64,000 nucleotides of DNA, from contig JOGW01000002.1 of NCBI GenBank assembly GCA_000721375.1, forward strand, positions 682,001 to 746,000, read 5' to 3'. The DNA comes from Streptomyces sp. NRRL B-3428. Lineage in GTDB: Bacteria > Actinomycetota > Actinomycetes > Streptomycetales > Streptomycetaceae. Within the stretch, counting starts at the first letter, position 1. Every line of letters begins with the position of its first letter. Shown one piece after another: positions 16,344-24,897 of the stretch. The notes under the pieces are model-generated. The model was not told the DNA's origin and did no database searches. It saw only the letters and a program-made list of their open reading frames with translations. The translations under genes were made by a program, and so were the position numbers.

Positions 16344-16350
16344 GTCGCGG

Positions 16351-16356
16351 ACGCTA
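16351..16356 (-). promoter_or_regulatory. -10 element TAGCGT (leaderless, aldo/keto reductase)
   Basis: Read on the minus strand TAGCGT is followed by seven bases and the ATG at 16343. Confidence 0.55.
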
Positions 16357-16409
16357 GGACTTGAAGTGCGCGCGAAGGCAAGGGAGCCGGCGCTCGGCCC
16401 GGGTGAACT

Positions 16410-16458
16410 CGGTCTACGCGTCTTCGGTCTACGCGCCTTCGGTCTACGTGTATACGGT

Positions 16459-16469
<11 letters not shown>
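16410..16469. repeat. Four tandem copies of a 15-bp unit at the 3' end of the kinase gene
   Basis: Units are 16410-16424, 16425-16439, 16440-16454 and 16455-16469, of the form CGGTCTACGYGTMTW; the last two are identical. The unit nearest the kinase gene supplies its stop codon, and each further unit adds another in-frame TAG. In another frame the units read as Arg-Arg-Pro-(Tyr/Lys)-Thr repeats. Confidence 0.85.
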
Positions 16470-16999
<530 letters not shown>

Positions 17000-17004
17000 A
17001 TGCG

Positions 17005-17010
17005 AGGCTA
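17005..17010 (-). promoter_or_regulatory. -10 element TAGCCT (leaderless, kinase-like gene)
   Basis: Read on the minus strand TAGCCT is six bases before the first ATG (16998) of the hexanucleotide repeat. Confidence 0.55.
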
Positions 17011-17182
17011 ACGGTGGCGGGGACGGCGGGCTCACGGTTTTCGAGCGGGCTGGGCTCTGGCGGGCGCGAACGCCTGCGTGAACGGACGTCACCCCGCAGG
17101 CGTACTCCCCGTGAACGGCTACCATCGCCCCACCGCGCCAACCCCCCACCCCGGCGGCGCACCCGGAGTTCAGGAGTGCCCC

Positions 17183-18097
17183 GTGAGCGGACCCCGTCTG
17201 GCCGTTGCCGTCGTGACCATGGGAAACCGGCCTCGTGAGGTGGCCGCCCTACTCGACTCCATCGCCAAACAGGATGTCGCGCCGGTCCGGATCGTCATCG
17301 TCGGCAACGGCGCTCGGCTCGGTGAATTCCCGCCGCTGCCGGGTGAGTTGACGGTCATCGAGACCGAGGAGAACCTCGGCTGCCCCGGCGGCCGCAATGT
17401 CGCGCTCGCCCGGCTGCGCGAGTTCGGCGACGTGGACGTGGTGGTCGAGCTCGACGACGACGGGCTGCTCGTCGAGGCGGACGTCCTGCGCAGGGTCCGC
17501 GATCTGTACGCCGCCGACGACCGGCTCGGGATCGTCGGCTTCCGGATCGCCGACGAGCACGGCGAGACCCAGCGCCGCCATGTGCCGAGGCTGCGCGCCA
17601 AGGACCCGATGCGACGCGGTCCCGTCACCTCCTTCCTCGGCGGTGCGCACGGGCTGTCGATGCGGATGCTGGACGAGACCGGTGACTGGCCGGCCGACTT
17701 CTTCTTCACGCACGAGGAGACGGACCTGGCCTGGCGTGCGCTGGATGCCGGCTGGAAGGTGCTCTACGAGCCGGAACTGCTGCTCCAGCACCCCAGGACC
17801 TCCCCCGCCCGGCACGCGGTCTACTTCCGGATGACGGCCCGCAACCGCGTCTGGCTCGCCCGCCGCCGGCTGCCTCTCCCCCTGATCCCCGTCTACCTCG
17901 GCACCTGGACCCTGCTCACGCTGGCGCGCACCGGCCCTGGGCTCCTCGGCTCCGCACGCGCCACCGCGTTCGGCGGGCTGCGCGCCTGGGCGGCCGGCTT
18001 CGCCGAAGGCCTGCGGACGCCGTGCGGGGAGCGGCGTCCGATGCGGTGGCGGACGGTGTGGCGGATGACGCGGCTCGGGCGGCCGCCGGTGGTCTGA
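17183..18097 (+). CDS. Family 2 glycosyltransferase
   Basis: The 304-aa protein has the GT-A fold start LAVAVVTMGNRPREV and a donor-binding DDD-type motif in VVVELDDDGLL, plus the ETDLAWR segment typical of rhamnosyl/galactofuranosyl-type GT2 enzymes. It would transfer a sugar from a nucleotide donor, most likely to an envelope glycan. The GTG at 17183 has CAGGAG six bases upstream. The C-terminal third (residues about 230-290) contains a moderately hydrophobic stretch (LIPVYLGTWTLLTLA) that could associate with the membrane. Neighbours do not indicate the acceptor. Confidence 0.82.
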   Translation: MSGPRLAVAVVTMGNRPREVAALLDSIAKQDVAPVRIVIVGNGARLGEFPPLPGELTVIETEENLGCPGGRNVALARLREFGDVDVVVELDDDGLLVEADVLRRVRDLYAADDRLGIVGFRIADEHGETQRRHVPRLRAKDPMRRGPVTSFLGGAHGLSMRMLDETGDWPADFFFTHEETDLAWRALDAGWKVLYEPELLLQHPRTSPARHAVYFRMTARNRVWLARRRLPLPLIPVYLGTWTLLTLARTGPGLLGSARATAFGGLRAWAAGFAEGLRTPCGERRPMRWRTVWRMTRLGRPPVV

Positions 18098-18193
18098 CCG
18101 ACTTGTGGTCCAGGTCACGTCGTACGCACGATGAATTCGCACCTCACCCACGGTCTGCACCATGACACCGACGAAGCCAGCCGAGGAGACATC

Positions 18194-18418
18194 ATGGCCG
18201 CCAGCACCCCCGCAGCGAAGGGCCCCGCAGCCTACTTCCCGTCGATCGAGAAGAAGTACGGCCGCCCGATCGCCGAGTGGCAGGAACTCATCCGCAGCTC
18301 GCCGCTGACCCGCCACATGGAGCTTGTGGCCTGGCTCAAGACCGAGCACGGTCTGGGCCACGGCCACGCCAACGCTCTTGTCGCACACACTCTGGCGGAG
18401 GGCCGCACGTCGGGGTGA
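18194..18418 (+). CDS. DUF4287-domain small protein
   Basis: The 74-aa protein consists of one DUF4287-like domain with the signature YFPSIEKKYGRPIAEW and LKTEHGLGHGHANALVAH. Such domains also occur fused to DUF5655 and their role is not known. The ATG at 18194 is chosen over an upstream in-frame ATG because GAGGAG lies just before it. It stands alone between a glycosyltransferase gene and a deacetylase gene. Confidence 0.75.
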   Translation: MAASTPAAKGPAAYFPSIEKKYGRPIAEWQELIRSSPLTRHMELVAWLKTEHGLGHGHANALVAHTLAEGRTSG

Positions 18419-18469
18419 TCTGACCCACGTTCCACTCCTGATGGAACCTTTATCTGGTTCTCTCCCTCC

Positions 18470-18490
18470 TACCTGGCGTTCAGGCAGGTA
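18470..18490 (+). promoter_or_regulatory. Short inverted repeat before the deacetylase gene
   Basis: TACCTG (18470-18475) and CAGGTA (18485-18490) form a dyad with a nine-base spacer 15 bases before the GTG at 18506. It may be an operator or a leader hairpin; no regulator gene is adjacent. Confidence 0.3.
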
Positions 18491-18505
18491 AGACGGGGAG
18501 AATCA

Positions 18506-19309
18506 GTGCATATCCAGACACCCACCAGCAGCAGCACCAGCGGCACCCGGACGAAGCGCCGCGGCGCCCGTGCCGCCGCGCTGGCCGGCCCGCTGCTCGC
18601 GGCCCTCGCGCTGCTGACCGGCTGCGGCACCGACCCGATCGCGCCGAGCGACGTACGGGCCGAGGCGGGTGACGACGCCAAGGGCGCGTTCGGACCGGTC
18701 GACTGCCGCAAGGCCAAGTGCATCGCCCTGACCTTCGACGCGGGCCCCGGCAAGGACACCCCGGAGCTCCTGGACACCCTGAAGGAGGAGCAGGTCCCCG
18801 CGACGTTCTTCCTCCTCGGCAAGAACCACGTCAAGAAGTACCCGGACGTCGTCAAGCGCCTGGCGGACGAGGGCCACGAGGTCGCCAACCACACCTGGAC
18901 GCACGGCATCCTCACGGACCTCACCACGGACGAGATCCGCGCCGAACTCGGCCGTACCCAGCAGGCCATCAAGGACATCACGGGCAAGGAGCCCACCTTG
19001 ATGCGTCCGCCGCAGGGCCGTACCGACGAGGACGTCACGCGGGTCTGCAAGGAGCTGGGCCTTTCGCAGATCCTGTGGAGCGTCACGGCGAAGGACTACT
19101 CGACGAAGGACCCGGCGCTGATCAAGAAGCGCGTCCTTGAGCAGGCCGACCGTGACGGCATCATCCTGCTCCACGACATCTACGACGGCACGGTCCCGGC
19201 GGTCCCCGGCATCATCAAGGCCCTGAAGGCGAAGGGCTACACGTTCGTCACGGTGCCCCAGCTGATGGCTCCCGCGGTACCGGAGCCGGGGACGGTGTAC
19301 CGGCCGTAG
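18506..19309 (+). CDS. Polysaccharide deacetylase (NodB-family) lipoprotein
   Basis: The 267-aa protein has a basic N-terminus, a hydrophobic segment and a lipobox LLTGC, so it should be lipid-anchored outside the membrane. The NodB/CE4 domain shows motif 1 ALTFDAGPG (catalytic base Asp region; the usual TFDDG second Asp is replaced by Ala), motif 2 NHTWTH (two zinc-binding His), motif 3 RPPQGR, and the C-terminal LLHDIYDG. It would remove acetyl groups from peptidoglycan or another glycan. The Ala in place of the zinc-binding Asp is worth noting, as such members may be altered. GGGGAG precedes the GTG. Its last 62 bases overlap the convergent gene 19248-19502. Confidence 0.86.
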   Translation: MHIQTPTSSSTSGTRTKRRGARAAALAGPLLAALALLTGCGTDPIAPSDVRAEAGDDAKGAFGPVDCRKAKCIALTFDAGPGKDTPELLDTLKEEQVPATFFLLGKNHVKKYPDVVKRLADEGHEVANHTWTHGILTDLTTDEIRAELGRTQQAIKDITGKEPTLMRPPQGRTDEDVTRVCKELGLSQILWSVTAKDYSTKDPALIKKRVLEQADRDGIILLHDIYDGTVPAVPGIIKALKAKGYTFVTVPQLMAPAVPEPGTVYRP

Positions 19310-19502
19310 TGCCGGTGGACGCGAACTCCGTCAGGAGTACGTCGAGTTCGGCACGGGCGCGGCGCCTGGAGCGCGGTGCGGGCAGTGCGCGGCGGCGCAC
19401 CGCCCAGGCGAGGAGCAGGGCCAGCGGGTGCAGGAACAGCAGGACGAGCAGCGGTCCGAGCAGGAGGCCGGCGAGGGCGCGGGACCAGTCGACGGAGTTC
19501 AT
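19248..19502 (-). CDS. Small single-pass membrane protein, overlapping the deacetylase gene
   Basis: The 84-aa protein has one long hydrophobic segment (about residues 9-35, rich in Leu) followed by a basic Arg-rich stretch (RRRALPAPRSRRRARAE) and a Pro-rich tail. Its ATG overlaps the stop of the upstream gene by four bases, which supports translation. Its last 62 bases are antisense to the end of the deacetylase gene. I do not recognise a family. With its partner it may form a small membrane complex, which is inference only. Confidence 0.55.
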   Translation of the reverse strand: MNSVDWSRALAGLLLGPLLVLLFLHPLALLLAWAVRRRALPAPRSRRRARAELDVLLTEFASTGTTAGTPSPAPVPREPSAGAP

Positions 19503-20386
19503 GCGGAGGCCTCCGTACGCTCGCCGCTGGTGTCATCGGCCTCGAAGAGGTGCCAGTCCGCGAAGGCGCTCAGCAGGTCACCGGCGTCCCAGTCGAGTGC
19601 CGCGGCTCCGTAGCCGGACACCTGGAACACGGCCTTGGTCTCGAACTCGGTTCGGTAGTAGGGGACTTCACCCCGCTCCGTCCATACGAGCAGGGGCTGC
19701 CCCGCGCCGGTCGCACACCGGACGCAGGCGGCCACTTGCTCAGCGGCGGTGCCGTCGGACGCAATGTCCGGCGGATACGGGACGCGTTCCGTACCGCGCT
19801 CGTGCAGCGGGTTGAAGTAGCAGGGCGGTTCGAGGACGAGCGTGCTGCCCTCGGCGAGGCAGGCGAGCGCCCGCATCCCGATCCGGGTGATCTCCAGCAC
19901 CGCGACGACATCGGTCAGTTCGATGCCCTCCTGCGCCCGGCGGTCGTACGCCCCGCCCGTGCGCTGCTCGAACTCGGCCAGCTGCATGGCGGTCGGCCGC
20001 ACACTCGGTGCGAGGCATTCGCTCAGCAGATCGCCGGCGGTCCCGAGCGCCAGGCCCGCGTACCAGCCCTCGCGCTGTCCGCCTCCGGTTCGCCGCTGCT
20101 CGTCCACGGACTCGAAGGGCGCGAGGACGGGCAGGCCCGCGTCCTTCGCGGCCCGCACGGCCCGGGTCAGCGCATCGTTGCGGCGTACGGCCAGTTCGTA
20201 CAGGGCGGCGTAGGTGTACTCGGGCAGCTCGGGCGCCGACTTCCAGTCGACCGGGGCCCGTTCGGCCGCACGCCTTCGCCGCGGCCACAGCGGCACCTCG
20301 GTGAAGCGGTACAGCAGCGAGAGCGTCAAGGTCACCAGCGCGGTGACCGCCGTGAGTATCAGCCCTGCGCGTGTACTGGCGTCCAT
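19499..20386 (-). CDS. Hypothetical membrane-anchored protein
   Basis: The 295-aa protein has an N-terminal transmembrane segment (residues about 7-27, ending LLYRF) and a long soluble region without recognised domain. The ATG at 20386 has GGGGGAGGG upstream and a TAGGGT -10-like element 30 bases away on its strand (20416-20421). It is the first gene of a two-gene unit with 19248-19502. I do not recognise the family; orthologues as Streptomyces hypothetical proteins are likely. Confidence 0.6.
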   Translation of the reverse strand: MDASTRAGLILTAVTALVTLTLSLLYRFTEVPLWPRRRRAAERAPVDWKSAPELPEYTYAALYELAVRRNDALTRAVRAAKDAGLPVLAPFESVDEQRRTGGGQREGWYAGLALGTAGDLLSECLAPSVRPTAMQLAEFEQRTGGAYDRRAQEGIELTDVVAVLEITRIGMRALACLAEGSTLVLEPPCYFNPLHERGTERVPYPPDIASDGTAAEQVAACVRCATGAGQPLLVWTERGEVPYYRTEFETKAVFQVSGYGAAALDWDAGDLLSAFADWHLFEADDTSGERTEASA

Positions 20387-20516
20387 CGGCCCTCCCCCGG
20401 CTCTCCCGACTCCGTACCCTAATGGTGCCTGGGCCCTGTGAAACCTCTGGGCGAGTGGGCCCTGCCCTCAGGCCCTGTCCTCCCGAAGCAGGAACGCGCT
20501 CACGGCCGCGCGGCGG

Positions 20517-21128
20517 TCAGCGGTAGGCGGCGAGGAAGGCGCGGGTGCCGGCGGCGGCGTAGCGGTCGAGGTCGGCTTCGTCGTGCTGCGAACGGCCGGT
20601 GAACATGGCCTTGTTGACCGGGATCCACAGCAGCAGGCCGGAGAAGTGGTTCGCGGCCAGGAGCGCGTCGTCGATACGGAGCAGTCCGTCGTCGGCCAGC
20701 CGCTGGAAGGTCCCCGCCAGCGTGGCGAGCCCTCGCTCGAAGCCCCGCTCGTACCACTCGGCTCCCAGCTCGGGAAAGACGTCGGCATTGGCGATGATCA
20801 GGCGCCGCAGCTGGATCACCTGGGGCTGGGTGAGCGTGGTCAGGAACTGGCGGGCCAGGCGCGTCAGGTTCTCTTCCAGGTTGGCGGCGTCGGTCGGGAT
20901 GTCTGCCAGGAGATCGATCGTGGTGTCGATCCGGTCGGTGGTGGCAAGCACGATCTCGGCGAACAGCTTCTCCTTGTCCGCGAAGTGCTTGTAGACGGTC
21001 TGCTTGGACACCGCGGCCAGCTTCGCGATGTCGTCCATGCTCGTCCCCGAGTACCCCTTGTCCAAGAAGACGCTGGTCGCGGCCTCCCGGATCGCCTCGT
21101 GCTTACGCGCTGAACGGCTGTCCATCAT
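20517..21128 (-). CDS. TetR-family regulator
   Basis: The 203-aa protein starts with SARKHEAIREAATSVFLDKG and has the recognition helix AAVSKQTVYKHF, both typical of TetR-family helix-turn-helix domains; the rest is a helical ligand domain of the TetR_C_33 type seen with alpha/beta hydrolase genes. Two adjacent ATGs (21128, 21125) are possible starts. A perfect 21-base dyad at 21165-21185 lies between it and the divergent hydrolase gene, so it probably represses both itself and the hydrolase. Confidence 0.88.
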   Translation of the reverse strand: MMDSRSARKHEAIREAATSVFLDKGYSGTSMDDIAKLAAVSKQTVYKHFADKEKLFAEIVLATTDRIDTTIDLLADIPTDAANLEENLTRLARQFLTTLTQPQVIQLRRLIIANADVFPELGAEWYERGFERGLATLAGTFQRLADDGLLRIDDALLAANHFSGLLLWIPVNKAMFTGRSQHDEADLDRYAAAGTRAFLAAYR

Positions 21129-21164
21129 CGACGTCCTCTCCATCCGTCTCTCCCTCCTCGGAAT

Positions 21165-21185
21165 AGTACTGGACTGACCAGTACT
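21165..21185. promoter_or_regulatory. Perfect TetR-type operator between divergent genes
   Basis: Arms AGTACTGG (21165-21172) and CCAGTACT (21178-21185) are perfectly complementary around ACTGA. A weaker related dyad (GTACTG ... CCAGT) lies at about 21193-21209, suggesting a second binding site near the hydrolase promoter. Confidence 0.75.
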
Positions 21186-21264
21186 CGTTTGGGTACTGTA
21201 CCGTCCAGTTCCGAAGCGCAGGCCGGTCCGGCGCTGCGTACCGCAGAGATTTGGAGTGATTTCC

Positions 21265-22068
21265 ATGGACCAGGTGTTCTCGGCAGACGGCACGGCCATC
21301 GCCTTCGAGCAGCAGGGAGCGGGCCCCGTGGTGGTGCTCGTCGGCGGCGCCTTCATGGCCCGCGGCGATTCGGCCGGGCTCGCCGGTCTGCTGGCCGAGC
21401 GCTTCACCGTCGTCACATACGACCGCCGGGGGCGCGGTGACAGCGGGGACAGTCCGGCGTACGACGTCCAGCGCGAGGTCGAGGACCTGGACGCGGTGAT
21501 CGCGCACGCGGGCGGCGAGGCGATGCTGTTCGGCATGTCCTCCGGTGCCGTACTGGCGCTGGAGGCCGCGGCCCGGGGCAGCGCCGTGACCCGACTCGCC
21601 CTGTACGAGCCGCCGTTCATCACCGACGACAGCCGTCCGCCGCTGCCCGCCGACTACGTCGCGCATCTCAAAGAGCTCGTGGGGCGGGAGGCGTACGGCG
21701 ATGCCGCCGCGTACTTCATGACCACGGCCGTGGGGATGCCCGCCGAGATGGTCGCCGGAATGCGCCAGGCCCCGTTCTGGGCCGGTATGGAGGCCACCGC
21801 CCGCACTCTGCCGTACGACGGCACGATCATGGGCGACACGATGTCCGGGCGTCCGCTGCCCGCCGATCGCTGGCAGTCCGTGAAGGTGCCCGTCCTCGTC
21901 GGCAGCGGGGACGCGGGCGCCTCGCACATGCTCACCGGTGCGCGGGAACTCGCCGCGCTGGCCGACAACTTCGCCCTGCACGTCTTCGCCGGCCAGGAGC
22001 ACAACATCGCTCCGGAGGTCCTCGCACCTGTCCTGAGCGTCTTCTTCGCCTCCGGCGAGCAGGCGTAA
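21265..22068 (+). CDS. Alpha/beta hydrolase
   Basis: The 267-aa protein is a typical alpha/beta hydrolase: oxyanion region VVLVGGAF, YDRRGRGDSGDS, the nucleophile elbow GMSSGA, and the catalytic His in AGQEHNIAPE near the C-terminus. The ATG at 21265 has GGAG eight bases upstream. It is divergent from the TetR gene and is its probable target. A DUF998 membrane protein gene follows on the same strand. Substrate unknown; hydrolases of this group paired with TetR regulators often respond to small hydrophobic compounds. Confidence 0.85.
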   Translation: MDQVFSADGTAIAFEQQGAGPVVVLVGGAFMARGDSAGLAGLLAERFTVVTYDRRGRGDSGDSPAYDVQREVEDLDAVIAHAGGEAMLFGMSSGAVLALEAAARGSAVTRLALYEPPFITDDSRPPLPADYVAHLKELVGREAYGDAAAYFMTTAVGMPAEMVAGMRQAPFWAGMEATARTLPYDGTIMGDTMSGRPLPADRWQSVKVPVLVGSGDAGASHMLTGARELAALADNFALHVFAGQEHNIAPEVLAPVLSVFFASGEQA

Positions 22069-22174
22069 CGCGCACCCGAACATGGCCCTGCCCTCCTCCG
22101 ACGGTCGACTGCCCCTGCCCACCACGAGCTTCCGCCCACGAACAGATCCCGCACACGAACAGGAGAACCAACGG

Positions 22175-22840
22175 ATGTCCCAGGCACTTGCTCCCTCTGC
22201 CGTCCCCGCCGTGGCCCCAGCCCGCCCGGCGCCACGGATCCTCGCGGCCGCCGGTGTCGCGGCAGGCCCGCTCTTCCTTGTGGTGGGCCTGGCTCAGGGC
22301 CTGAGCCGTGAGGGCTTCGACTTCTCCCGCAACGCCCTCAGTCAGCTGAGCCTCGGCGACCTCGGCTGGATCCAGATCTCCGTGTTCCTGCTGACCGGTC
22401 TGCTGGTCATCGGCGGTGCGATCGCGCTACGGCAGGCCTTGCGTGACCATCCCGGCGGCACCTGGGCGCCCCGGCTGCTCGGCGCGTTCGGCGCCTCGTT
22501 CCTGCTCGCCGGGGTCTTCCGGGCCGATCCCGGGGCCGGCTTCCCCGCCGGCGCCCCCGCGGACCGGGTCACCTCGCTCAGTGCGCACGGCACCGTCCAC
22601 CTGATCAGCGGCACCGTCGGCTATCTCGCGCTGTGTGTCGCATTCCTGGTGCTCGCCCGGCAGTTCGCCGCCCGCGGGCAGCGCGGATGGGCACGCGCCG
22701 CCCGGCTCCTTCCGGTGGGGGTCCTCGCAGGCTTCGCCGCCTCCGCGACCACCGTGGCGGCCTTCACCGCCGGGGCCGGTCTGGGGCTGCTCGGGCTCAG
22801 CGCCGTCACCGCCCGTCTCACCTTTCCCGTACGGCAGTAA
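22175..22840 (+). CDS. DUF998-family membrane protein
   Basis: The 221-aa protein has about six transmembrane segments, beginning with ILAAAGVAAGPLFLVVGL, and the DUF998 signature FDFSRNALSQLSLGDLGWIQ. The start at 22175 has AGGAG 12 bases upstream. It lies 106 bases after the hydrolase gene on the same strand and may be cotranscribed with it under the TetR operator. The function of DUF998 proteins is unknown. Confidence 0.82.
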   Translation: MSQALAPSAVPAVAPARPAPRILAAAGVAAGPLFLVVGLAQGLSREGFDFSRNALSQLSLGDLGWIQISVFLLTGLLVIGGAIALRQALRDHPGGTWAPRLLGAFGASFLLAGVFRADPGAGFPAGAPADRVTSLSAHGTVHLISGTVGYLALCVAFLVLARQFAARGQRGWARAARLLPVGVLAGFAASATTVAAFTAGAGLGLLGLSAVTARLTFPVRQ

Positions 22841-23110
22841 CTCGCCCTCGCCCGCGGCTCGAGGAGCGGCGCAAGGCGGGTCGTGGACGAGCGCGGCCTG
22901 TCGATTCGAGGACAACCACGACGTGCACCAAGACGTGCACCATGACGCGCTCCGCCGGCCGCAGGATGCTCACGCACCGATGGACTGCGAGTCCATGACG
23001 ATGCAGGAGCGACCGAGCCGCAGCACCTGACCGGACGTCACTCCAGTTGCAGAGAGCTACTTGTCGCTTTGCGGCAGCTTCGGGAGGGCAGGACCGAGTA
23101 CGCATAGCAG

Positions 23111-23683
23111 CTAGGCCCGCGGCGGCTCAGACAGCTCGAAGAAGGGCCCGTCGGGCGCGAAGTTCCTGGAGTGGGTGAGCATGTCCGCACCGCCCACCGA
23201 CTCCGCGCCGCGGAGATACGCCAGCATCCACTCGTTGAACGTCACCGCGTACTCGACGTAGCCGCACTCGTCGTGCTCGATGACGCCGACGGCCCAGCCC
23301 TCCGCGTCGTTGCGGGGCACGCGGAAGTAAAGCATCTCGCCGGTCCGGGAATTCGCCCACGGGAACATCTCCCCCGGTCCCGTACCGATCGGATACGGCG
23401 GCATCATGTCCTCGGGCCAGTCGTCCTCGTAGAACTCCCGCTCCTCGCGGACCCGCTCGCCCAGGTTGTGCAGGACCGTCGCCGGATGGAACAGGTCGAG
23501 CTGGTTGTTGATCACGGCCGGGCCGTACGCGTCGACGAACTCCTTGTAGTCCGCCGGGAACTCGACCCCGCGGTCCTGCTCAAGGGCCGACCAGGCCTGC
23601 GGATCCGCCCCGCGGAAGGTCGGCTCGCCGAGCAGCGTGCGCAGGTCGTCGAAAGTCGCGGTCTCGGCGCCGCCGTCCGGCAT
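23111..23683 (-). CDS. SMI1/KNR4 (SUKH)-family protein
   Basis: The 190-aa protein has the SUKH-1 core: GVEFPADYKEFVDAYGPAVI near residue 40 and the GEMFPWANSRTGEMLYFRV segment. SUKH proteins are often immunity proteins for secreted nuclease toxins, but many single copies in Streptomyces stand alone. No toxin gene is adjacent here, and the gene sits 31 bases past the end of the methyltransferase operon on the same strand, so its partner, if any, is elsewhere. Confidence 0.82.
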   Translation of the reverse strand: MPDGGAETATFDDLRTLLGEPTFRGADPQAWSALEQDRGVEFPADYKEFVDAYGPAVINNQLDLFHPATVLHNLGERVREEREFYEDDWPEDMMPPYPIGTGPGEMFPWANSRTGEMLYFRVPRNDAEGWAVGVIEHDECGYVEYAVTFNEWMLAYLRGAESVGGADMLTHSRNFAPDGPFFELSEPPRA

Positions 23684-23713
23684 CTCGTGTCCCCCTCGTC
23701 GACAGCAGAGCCG

Positions 23714-24448
23714 TCATCCAAGCACGCTCTGCGTCACCCGCCACAGCCTCCGCGGGAGTTCGCCCTCCTCGAAGGCGTGCACCTCGTCGAGGGACCAGCC
23801 ATCGGCGAGGGTGTCGACGAGCTCGCGCGGGAAGAAGTGGACGGCGAAGCCGCCGTGTTCGTGGATGTCGTCGCCGTGGGCGATGCCCGCACCGTAGTGG
23901 GCGTCGCCGGTGTGGCGGACCGTGTAGACGAAGGTGCCGCCCGGGCGCAGTACGCGGCGGACCTCGGCGACCGCGGCCCCGATCTCCTGCGTGGACAGCG
24001 CCATGCACAGGAGCATGTGCGCGAAGACGGCATCGACCGAGGCGTCGGGAAGCGGGAGCGGAGTGCGTACGTCGTGGACGGTGCAGGTCACGCGTTCGGC
24101 GACGCCCTGCTCGACGGCCGACTTCCCCAGCTGTTCCAGACCGGTCGCGGAGAAATCCGTGGCGTGGACCGTGCAGCCTTCGCGGGCGAAGTACAGGGCG
24201 TCGCGGCCGTGACCGGCGCCGAGTTCGAGGACGGTGCGCGCCCCGGCGGCGCGGAACACGGCTGCGGCATGACGTGCAGGAGCGCTGGGCTCCTCCCCGT
24301 ACATCCCGGGATGGGCGCCATAGGTGCGCTGCCAGTGCGCGCGCTGCTGCGAGGCGAGGTCCCGGCCGTCGGCCGGTGTCCAGGCCTCGGCCCGGCTCCG
24401 CCCGTCGGCCGGTTTCCGGCCCTCGCCACCCTGTGTCGCCGCGCTCAC
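23714..24448 (-). CDS. Class I SAM-dependent methyltransferase
   Basis: The 244-aa protein has the SAM-binding motif VLELGAGHGRDALYFA (about residue 65) with the acidic end of strand 2 in VHATDFS, and DAVFAHMLLCMAL after strand 4. It would methylate a small molecule; the substrate is unknown. Its start overlaps the stop of the DUF1905 gene by four bases, so it is the third gene of a coupled operon VOC-DUF1905-methyltransferase. Confidence 0.83.
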   Translation of the reverse strand: MSAATQGGEGRKPADGRSRAEAWTPADGRDLASQQRAHWQRTYGAHPGMYGEEPSAPARHAAAVFRAAGARTVLELGAGHGRDALYFAREGCTVHATDFSATGLEQLGKSAVEQGVAERVTCTVHDVRTPLPLPDASVDAVFAHMLLCMALSTQEIGAAVAEVRRVLRPGGTFVYTVRHTGDAHYGAGIAHGDDIHEHGGFAVHFFPRELVDTLADGWSLDEVHAFEEGELPRRLWRVTQSVLG

Positions 24449-24897
24449 GCCCTGCCGCCCGCCTCTCCGCGCAGCTCCGCCAACGCCTTCTCGATCCGGC
24501 GCAGTCGGGTCTCGGGCTTCTTCGCGCCGTCGACCGCCAGCACGTGCTGGCGCTGCCGGCCCTGCGGCAGGTGATCGAACACCGCGCGCGCGGCCGGGTC
24601 CGCGTCCAGGGCGCGGGCGAAGTCCTCGGGCTCGGTGATGACGCGCGGCTCGGTGTCGAGCCGCAGATCGACCTCGACCTCCTCACCGACCTCGACACCG
24701 GCGGCCGCGCGGTTGGCGTTGGACAGGCCAAGGAGATGACGGCCGCGCATGATGGCGACGCGGCTGCGCCAGGTGTGCCCGTTGATCGTGATGGTGACCG
24801 GCGGCCGCTTGCCGCCGCCGAGCCCTTCGACGAGTTCGGCCGGCACTTCGAGTCCGTTCATCGGCTCGGGGGTCTCGACATGCGTACGGAACTTCAT
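24445..24897 (-). CDS. DUF1905/YdeI-family protein
   Basis: The 150-aa protein combines a DUF1905-type small beta domain (PVTITINGHTWRSRVAIMRG) with the C-terminal YdeI/OmpD-associated helical segment (FDHLPQGRQRQHVLAVDGAK). Such proteins are common and uncharacterised. The ATG at 24897 overlaps the stop of the upstream VOC gene and its own stop overlaps the methyltransferase start. Confidence 0.82.
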   Translation of the reverse strand: MKFRTHVETPEPMNGLEVPAELVEGLGGGKRPPVTITINGHTWRSRVAIMRGRHLLGLSNANRAAAGVEVGEEVEVDLRLDTEPRVITEPEDFARALDADPAARAVFDHLPQGRQRQHVLAVDGAKKPETRLRRIEKALAELRGEAGGRA

